A stretch of DNA of 64,000 bases from Acrocarpospora pleiomorpha (lineage in GTDB: Bacteria > Actinomycetota > Actinomycetes > Streptosporangiales > Streptosporangiaceae), in NCBI RefSeq assembly GCF_009687885.1, contig NZ_BLAF01000012.1, positions 62,001-126,000 on the forward strand, written 5' to 3'. The notes beneath the pieces were generated by a model. The model was given only the letters and a program-made list of their open reading frames with translations. It was not told the origin of the DNA and did not search any database. Shown piece after piece: positions 60,055-64,000 of the stretch. Made by a program: the position numbers and the translations under genes. The first letter of the stretch is position 1, and each line of letters opens with the position of its first letter.

Positions 60055-61181
60055 CCGCGGCGCTCCGCGCGGAGGCGGCCACCTGGCTCCGCGAGCACGC
60101 GCCCCGGTTCGAGCCCGCCGGCCCTGGACCACTCTCCCCCTTCGAGGTCGTCGACGAGGCCGAGGAGCCGGCGCTGGTCGAGCTCGCCCGCCGGTGGCAG
60201 CGGCACAAGTTCGAGGCCGGGTGGGCCGCCCTCTCGCTGCCGCCCGAGCTCGGCGGGCGCGGGCTGTCCCGGGCCGATGACGTGATGTTCACCGACGAGG
60301 AAGCGCGCTTCCACGTGCCGACCCATGTGCTGGAAGTGACGACCCGGATGGTCCTGCCGACTCTGGTGCACTGGTCGCCCGAGAAACGCGCCTCGATCGA
60401 GGGGATCATCAGCGGCCGTGACATGTGGTGCCAGCTGTTCTCCGAACCCGACGCGGGATCGGACCTCGCCGCGTTGCGCACCCGCGCCACCCGCCGGACC
60501 GACGGCACCTGGACCGTCACCGGCCAGAAGGTGTGGACGTCGTGGGCGCATCTGGCCCAGCGCGGTTACCTGCTGGCCCGCACCGGCGCCGACGGCCACG
60601 GCGGCCTGACCGCGTTCGAACTCGACATGGCGGCACCCGGTGTGTCGATCCGCCGCATCCGGCAGGCGACGGGGGCATCGACGTTCAACGAGGTCTTCCT
60701 CGACCAGGTCCCGTTACCCGCCGAGGCGCCGATCGGCCCGGTCGGTCAGGGCTGGGCCGTGGCCATGACCACGCTCATGAACGAGCGACTCGCCGTCGGC
60801 GCCGACCAGATCCCGTACGACGAGCTGCGGGCCGAGGCGGTGCGACGCGGCCTGCTGAACCAGCCCGACGTGGCCGCGGCCCTGGGCGCCCTCCGGGCCA
60901 GGCGGATCGTGCTGGAGCAGCTGCGGCAGCAGATGGTCCGGTCGGTACGGCGAGGCGGCGATCCGGGTCCCGAGGGCTCGGCGGCCAAGCTCTTCCTGGC
61001 CGAGAGCGTGTTCGAGGCTGCCCGGTTCGCCCGGCGGCTCGTCGGCGGCGACCTCGTCGTGGATGACCGGTGGAGCCGGCTCGCGCTCGCCTGGCCCGGC
61101 ATCAAGAACGCGGGCGGGACCGATGAGATCCAGAAGACCATCATCGCCAACCGGATCCTCGGCCTGCCGAAGGAGCCGTAG
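60051..61181 (+). CDS. Acyl-CoA dehydrogenase, ChsE-like subunit 1
   Basis: A 376-residue acyl-CoA dehydrogenase with the standard three domains: QLFSEPDAGSDLAALRTRAT, TVTGQKVWTSWAHLAQRG and IKNAGGTDEIQKTIIANRIL. Position and the paired shorter homologue downstream suggest a heteromeric enzyme like ChsE1-ChsE2 (FadE28/FadE29) of cholesterol side-chain breakdown, where one chain gives the base and the other completes the FAD sites. ATG 60051 is inside the thiolase stop. The frame upstream of it is a shadow. Confidence 0.9.
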   Translation: MTAALRAEAATWLREHAPRFEPAGPGPLSPFEVVDEAEEPALVELARRWQRHKFEAGWAALSLPPELGGRGLSRADDVMFTDEEARFHVPTHVLEVTTRMVLPTLVHWSPEKRASIEGIISGRDMWCQLFSEPDAGSDLAALRTRATRRTDGTWTVTGQKVWTSWAHLAQRGYLLARTGADGHGGLTAFELDMAAPGVSIRRIRQATGASTFNEVFLDQVPLPAEAPIGPVGQGWAVAMTTLMNERLAVGADQIPYDELRAEAVRRGLLNQPDVAAALGALRARRIVLEQLRQQMVRSVRRGGDPGPEGSAAKLFLAESVFEAARFARRLVGGDLVVDDRWSRLALAWPGIKNAGGTDEIQKTIIANRILGLPKEP

Positions 61182-61196
61182 ACGGAAGGGTGACGC

Positions 61197-62243
61197 ATGT
61201 ACGCCGACGACGACGTGGAACGCCAGATCAGGGCCGAGCTGTCCCGGGTCGTGGATTCGGCGCGAAGCCGCCGGAGTCTCAGCGAACACGCCGAGCGCGG
61301 CGACGATGATGTGACCCGACGTCATCTGAGCGAGCTCGGGATCCTCGAGGCTATGCTCCCGGACGAGCCCGGGCGGACCGGTGGGCGGCTGCGACACGTT
61401 CTCGCGGCCGTCGAGGAGGCGGCCGTGGGACTGGTCGCGCCGGATCTACTCCCGTCGGCCTTGGCGCTCTGGACGGGTCTGGCGGCGTCGTGGCCTGGGA
61501 TTACGCAAGGGGAGATCCTGTCCGGTCCGACCACGGTGGCCTGGCCCGGGGTCCTGGCCGGTGCGGAATCGGTGCGGCGGGCGGCGGAGGACGGGTCGGT
61601 CACCGGCCGCCTGGGCTACGTGCCGGGCGGATTGTCGGCCCAGCACATGGTTCTGGTGCTGCCTGACCCTTCCGGGGCCGTAGTCTCCCTGGTCGCGCTC
61701 GACAAAGCTCGGCGTGAACCCTTGCAGGTCCTCGACCGGAGCCGACCCGCGGCGGTGGTGGAGCTCCCTTCCGCGACGACCCGGGAGCTGGGACGCCTGT
61801 CCCCCGCGGACCTCACCCGGCTGCGCTCAGGGTGGCTGGCGGCCATCGCGGCCGACTGTCTCGGCGGCATGCGGGCCGCGCACGACGCCGCGGTCGGCTA
61901 CGCCCGGCAGCGGACCGCCTTCGGCCGGAGCATCGGCAGCTTCCAGGCGGTGCGGCACCGGTGTGCGGACATGTTCGTCGACGTCGAGACCACACGCGCG
62001 GTCGTACGGGGCGCGATCGCCGCCGTCGATGAGGGCGGCGAAGACGCGCCGGCACTGTCCCTGGCCGCCGCCAGCCACGCCATGGACGCGTTCTGCCGCG
62101 TCGCCGAATCCTCGATCCTGGTGCACGGCGCCCTGGGGTTCACCTACGAGTGCGACGCCCACTTCTACGCGCGCCGGGCCTACAGCAACGCCGCGTGGCT
62201 GGGTGGGGTGAACGCCCTGCGCGCCGAGCTCGCCACCGTCTAG
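61197..62243 (+). CDS. Acyl-CoA dehydrogenase, ChsE-like subunit 2 (short)
   Basis: A 348-residue homologue shorter than usual and more diverged in its first 200 residues. The C-terminal bundle carries AVGYARQRTAFGRSIGSFQA and SSILVHGALGFTYECDAHFY. The FAD loop of normal acyl-CoA dehydrogenases is not recognisable, which fits a partner chain in an alpha2beta2 enzyme with the preceding gene (gap 15 bases). Its stop overlaps the stop of the SnoaL-like gene (62240) tail to tail by 4 bases (CTAG). Confidence 0.85.
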   Translation: MYADDDVERQIRAELSRVVDSARSRRSLSEHAERGDDDVTRRHLSELGILEAMLPDEPGRTGGRLRHVLAAVEEAAVGLVAPDLLPSALALWTGLAASWPGITQGEILSGPTTVAWPGVLAGAESVRRAAEDGSVTGRLGYVPGGLSAQHMVLVLPDPSGAVVSLVALDKARREPLQVLDRSRPAAVVELPSATTRELGRLSPADLTRLRSGWLAAIAADCLGGMRAAHDAAVGYARQRTAFGRSIGSFQAVRHRCADMFVDVETTRAVVRGAIAAVDEGGEDAPALSLAAASHAMDAFCRVAESSILVHGALGFTYECDAHFYARRAYSNAAWLGGVNALRAELATV

Positions 62244-62788
62244 GCACCCTGAAAATGGGCATACGAGGGATCGGCGCCCAGTCCGCCAGGCCGGAGCCCT
62301 TGCTTGATCGTCGCCCAGACCGGATTGCCCGGCAGGTCGTCGCGCGACCAGTCGATGAGCATCACCCGGCGCGCGATCCGCCACTCCCCGTCGCGCCGCT
62401 CGAACCGGTCGAGGGCGCGACCGCCCATGATGCGCAGATGGGTCCCGCTGTCCTCGGGCTTGAGCACGAGGCTGGTCTGCGGGCCGACCGGATGCATCAC
62501 CAGGTTGTACGTCTCGACGTTCGCGACACCGGCCTCGATGTCGAGGTCGATGATCACATTGGTGATGTGGTGCTGGCTGAACTCCGGCAGGTCGCCGAAC
62601 CCGTCGACGAGCCGCCGCGCGAACTCCGCCGGTGTCGCGTCGGGGGCGTCGTAGGCGCGGATGTCGACCGCGTCCGGGAAGTAGGCCGACTTCACCAGTT
62701 CCGGGTCCCGCCGGTCGCACCCCCGGCAGTACCGCTGGAGCACGTCGCGTATCTCGAGGTGAGCGCTGATCTCTTCAATGGTGTACAA
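62240..62788 (-). CDS. SnoaL-like (NTF2 fold) protein
   Basis: A 182-residue NTF2-like protein: EIRDVLQRYCRGCDRRDPEL, VKSAYFPDAVDIRAY, FSQHHITNVIIDLDIEAGVA and GRALDRFERRDGEWRIARRV. It belongs to the same broad type as the protein at 52930-53535 (RYxRxxDRRDxEL pattern), often seen in steroid and aromatic gene clusters. I start it at TTG 62788, with AAGGTGG upstream; an ATG at 62884 would read through the IclR-box. It is driven away from the plus gene at 62884. Confidence 0.78.
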   Translation of the reverse strand: MYTIEEISAHLEIRDVLQRYCRGCDRRDPELVKSAYFPDAVDIRAYDAPDATPAEFARRLVDGFGDLPEFSQHHITNVIIDLDIEAGVANVETYNLVMHPVGPQTSLVLKPEDSGTHLRIMGGRALDRFERRDGEWRIARRVMLIDWSRDDLPGNPVWATIKQGLRPGGLGADPSYAHFQGA

Positions 62789-62815
62789 AGCCGTCCACCT
62801 TCTACTAGCCGATAT

Positions 62816-62833
62816 TCGGATACTATCCTCCGA
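62816..62833. promoter_or_regulatory. IclR-box candidate 5, divergent SnoaL promoters
   Basis: TCGGA-TACTATCC-TCCGA, extended to ATTCGGA...TCCGAAT. It is 28 bases upstream of the minus-strand SnoaL-like start and 50 bases upstream of the plus-strand gene at 62884. Confidence 0.7.
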
Positions 62834-62883
62834 ATAATGGATGGGGAATAGCTCCCTATCCAAGGTTCGGGAGGGAGGCCCCA

Positions 62884-63360
62884 ATGGTCGAGGACCGCGC
62901 CCGGGGTCGGCAGGCGCTGGCTCGCTTCTACGCCGAGGAAGAGGCCTACCTCGCGCGGGCGGGGACGGACCCCGCCGCCCAGGCCCGGCTGCTCGCGTGC
63001 TTCGCCGAGGATGTCGTGATCCAGGAGGCGCCGAGCCTGCCGTACGGCGGCGACTGGCACGGCCACGCCGGCGTGCTGGCCCTGATGAACCGGCTCTCGG
63101 AGGTGTACGAGCGCGCCACGTTCGGCGACCGGACGGTATTCGCCGATGGTGACGACGTCTTCGTCCTCCTTCGAAGCACCGTCCGGTTTCGCGCGTCGGG
63201 GCGGGAGCTGCGGAACATCGTGCTCCAGCACATCACCTTCCGGGACGGGCTGATCGCCTCGATGAGCCCCTTCCACTGGGACACGCACGCGGTCGTCGCC
63301 TCGGCCGGGGACCGAGCCAAGGGGACGTCACAGGACGCCGGTGGCGCGGGCGATCTGTAG
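62884..63360 (+). CDS. SnoaL/NTF2-like protein
   Basis: A 158-residue protein of the SnoaL_2 type: ALARFYAEEEAYLARAGTDP, LLACFAEDVVIQEAPSLPYG, GDWHGHAGVLALMNRLSEVY and QHITFRDGLIASMSPFHWDT. Such small proteins act as isomerases, dehydratases or ligand carriers. ATG 62884 has GAGGGAGG upstream. It overlaps the SDR gene at its 3' end (convergent, 33 bases), which is unusual for genes of one pathway but possible. Confidence 0.8.
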   Translation: MVEDRARGRQALARFYAEEEAYLARAGTDPAAQARLLACFAEDVVIQEAPSLPYGGDWHGHAGVLALMNRLSEVYERATFGDRTVFADGDDVFVLLRSTVRFRASGRELRNIVLQHITFRDGLIASMSPFHWDTHAVVASAGDRAKGTSQDAGGAGDL

Positions 63361-64000
63361 CGCGGCGGCCCCGGAGCTGAAGCCTCCGTCGACCGGGATG
63401 TCCGCGCCGGTCAGGTAGGAGGCCCCGTCGCTCAACAGGAAGATCACCACCTGGGCGATGTCGGCCGGCACCGCCGGTCGCCCGGCCGGTGTCACGGCGG
63501 TGACCGCGTCCCGCTGCCGCGGATTGGCCGCCACCATCGGGGTGTCGACGACGCCCGGATGCACCGCGTTGACCCGGATGCCCGACGCGGCGAACTCGAG
63601 CGCGGCCGCCTTGGTCAGTCCTCGCACCGCCCATTTGCTCACGCCGTACGCGACGGCGTGATAGCCGGCGAGCGCCACCGCGCTGCCGATGTTCACGATG
63701 GCCCCACCGCCCTGCTCGATCATGGCCGGCGCCACCGCCCGGATGCCGAGAAAGCTGCCGCGGGCGTTGACGTCCATGAGCTCGTCCCACAGGGACGGCG
63801 CCGTGTCCAGGATCGTCCCCGGCCGAGCGATTCCGGCGTTGTTCACCAGACCGTCGAGTCGCCCGTACCGGGCCAGCGCGTCGGCGACGATCCGCTGCCA
63901 CGACTCCTCGGATCGGACGTCGAGGCCGGCGAAGTGGGCGGTGCCGGTGCCGTGGCGGGCGTTGAGCACCCCGGCCAGCTCGACGCCCTCCGCCTCGAGC
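63328..64000 (-). CDS. Short-chain dehydrogenase/reductase, partial (5' end beyond window)
   Basis: The frame stays open to the right edge (LEAEGVELAGVLNARHGTGT), so the N-terminal nucleotide loop is missing. Visible parts are LDVRSEESWQRIVADALARY, LVNNAGIARPGTILD, VNIGSAVALAGYHAVAYGVS with the catalytic Tyr and Lys (YGVSKWA), VNAVHPGVVDTPM and SYLTGADIPVDGGFSSG. It is a classical SDR with NAD(P) use unknown. It ends the second catabolic cluster within the window; its regulation cannot be seen. Confidence 0.87.
   Translation of the reverse strand, partial: LEAEGVELAGVLNARHGTGTAHFAGLDVRSEESWQRIVADALARYGRLDGLVNNAGIARPGTILDTAPSLWDELMDVNARGSFLGIRAVAPAMIEQGGGAIVNIGSAVALAGYHAVAYGVSKWAVRGLTKAAALEFAASGIRVNAVHPGVVDTPMVAANPRQRDAVTAVTPAGRPAVPADIAQVVIFLLSDGASYLTGADIPVDGGFSSGAAALQIARATGVL

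Noticed and set aside
1..64000. tRNA or rRNA genes, CRISPR arrays, transposases, integrases
   Set aside because: I read both strands for the usual motifs and found none. Only a lone T-arm-like hairpin at 7100-7116 is present.

Overview
The window is very GC-rich (roughly 70% by eye) with dense short-spaced genes, GTG/TTG starts, an Lsr2 nucleoid protein and many actinobacterial families (LtrA, NarL-type two-component pair, CaiB/AMACR, SCP2-type thiolases with DUF35 partners). This points to a soil actinomycete, possibly a Streptosporangiaceae-like genus; the genus is inference.

Layout. 1-7.9 kb: ordinary chromosome, with the end of an acyltransferase, an LtrA membrane protein, a sensor kinase/response regulator pair, a DJ-1/PfpI protein, a lipoprotein and an AT-richer orphan gene. 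7.9-27.8 kb: about 20 kb of minus-strand catabolic genes, nearly all overlapping. The upstream arm holds an aminotransferase, DUF35 protein, SCP2-like thiolase, acyl-CoA ligase, HSD10-like dehydrogenase, enoyl-CoA hydratase, AMACR-like racemase, ScoA/ScoB-type CoA transferase, amidohydrolase, FAH-family and MBL-fold enzymes. The downstream arm holds a TetR regulator, a ribose-type ABC importer, an acyl-CoA dehydrogenase and a CoA-ester lyase. Both ends of the run are decayed: a deleted CaiB gene and a frameshifted MaoC gene on the left, and a scrap of MmsA-type aldehyde dehydrogenase abutting a scrap of an unrelated plus-strand gene on the right. The block looks like an acquired or rearranged island for a methyl-branched, probably amine-bearing carboxylic acid.

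28-32 kb: an RTX-repeat secreted protein, two tandem secreted paralogues, and a SRPBCC-ArsR-SRPBCC operon with two matching inverted repeats in front of it. 32.5-44.9 kb: a five-gene operon of DUF4132 protein, 1605-residue protein, MoxR AAA+ ATPase, DUF5682-vWA fusion and SWIM zinc-finger protein. It has the composition of the E. coli yehI-L-M-P-Q locus and of the MoxR-vWA systems proposed to act in biological conflict. It is the strongest candidate for a poorly described system here. Lsr2, a PLP enzyme, an SDR, a macro-domain protein and a secreted hydrolase follow.

49.5-64 kb: a second catabolic cluster with an IclR regulator. The minus arm holds an alpha/beta-hydrolase, SnoaL-like protein, acyl-CoA ligase and oxidoreductase. 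The plus arm holds an SDR, a homogentisate-dioxygenase-like protein, a second SDR, a MaoC-MaoC-DUF35 fusion, an SCP2-like thiolase and two acyl-CoA dehydrogenases. The end of this set resembles the mycobacterial cholesterol side-chain machinery (ChsE1/E2, ChsH1/H2, Ltp2). I find five copies of an 18-bp motif, TCGGA-N8-TCCGA (one imperfect), in the intergenic regions of this cluster, including in front of the iclR gene, which defines a probable local regulon. The window ends inside another SDR gene.
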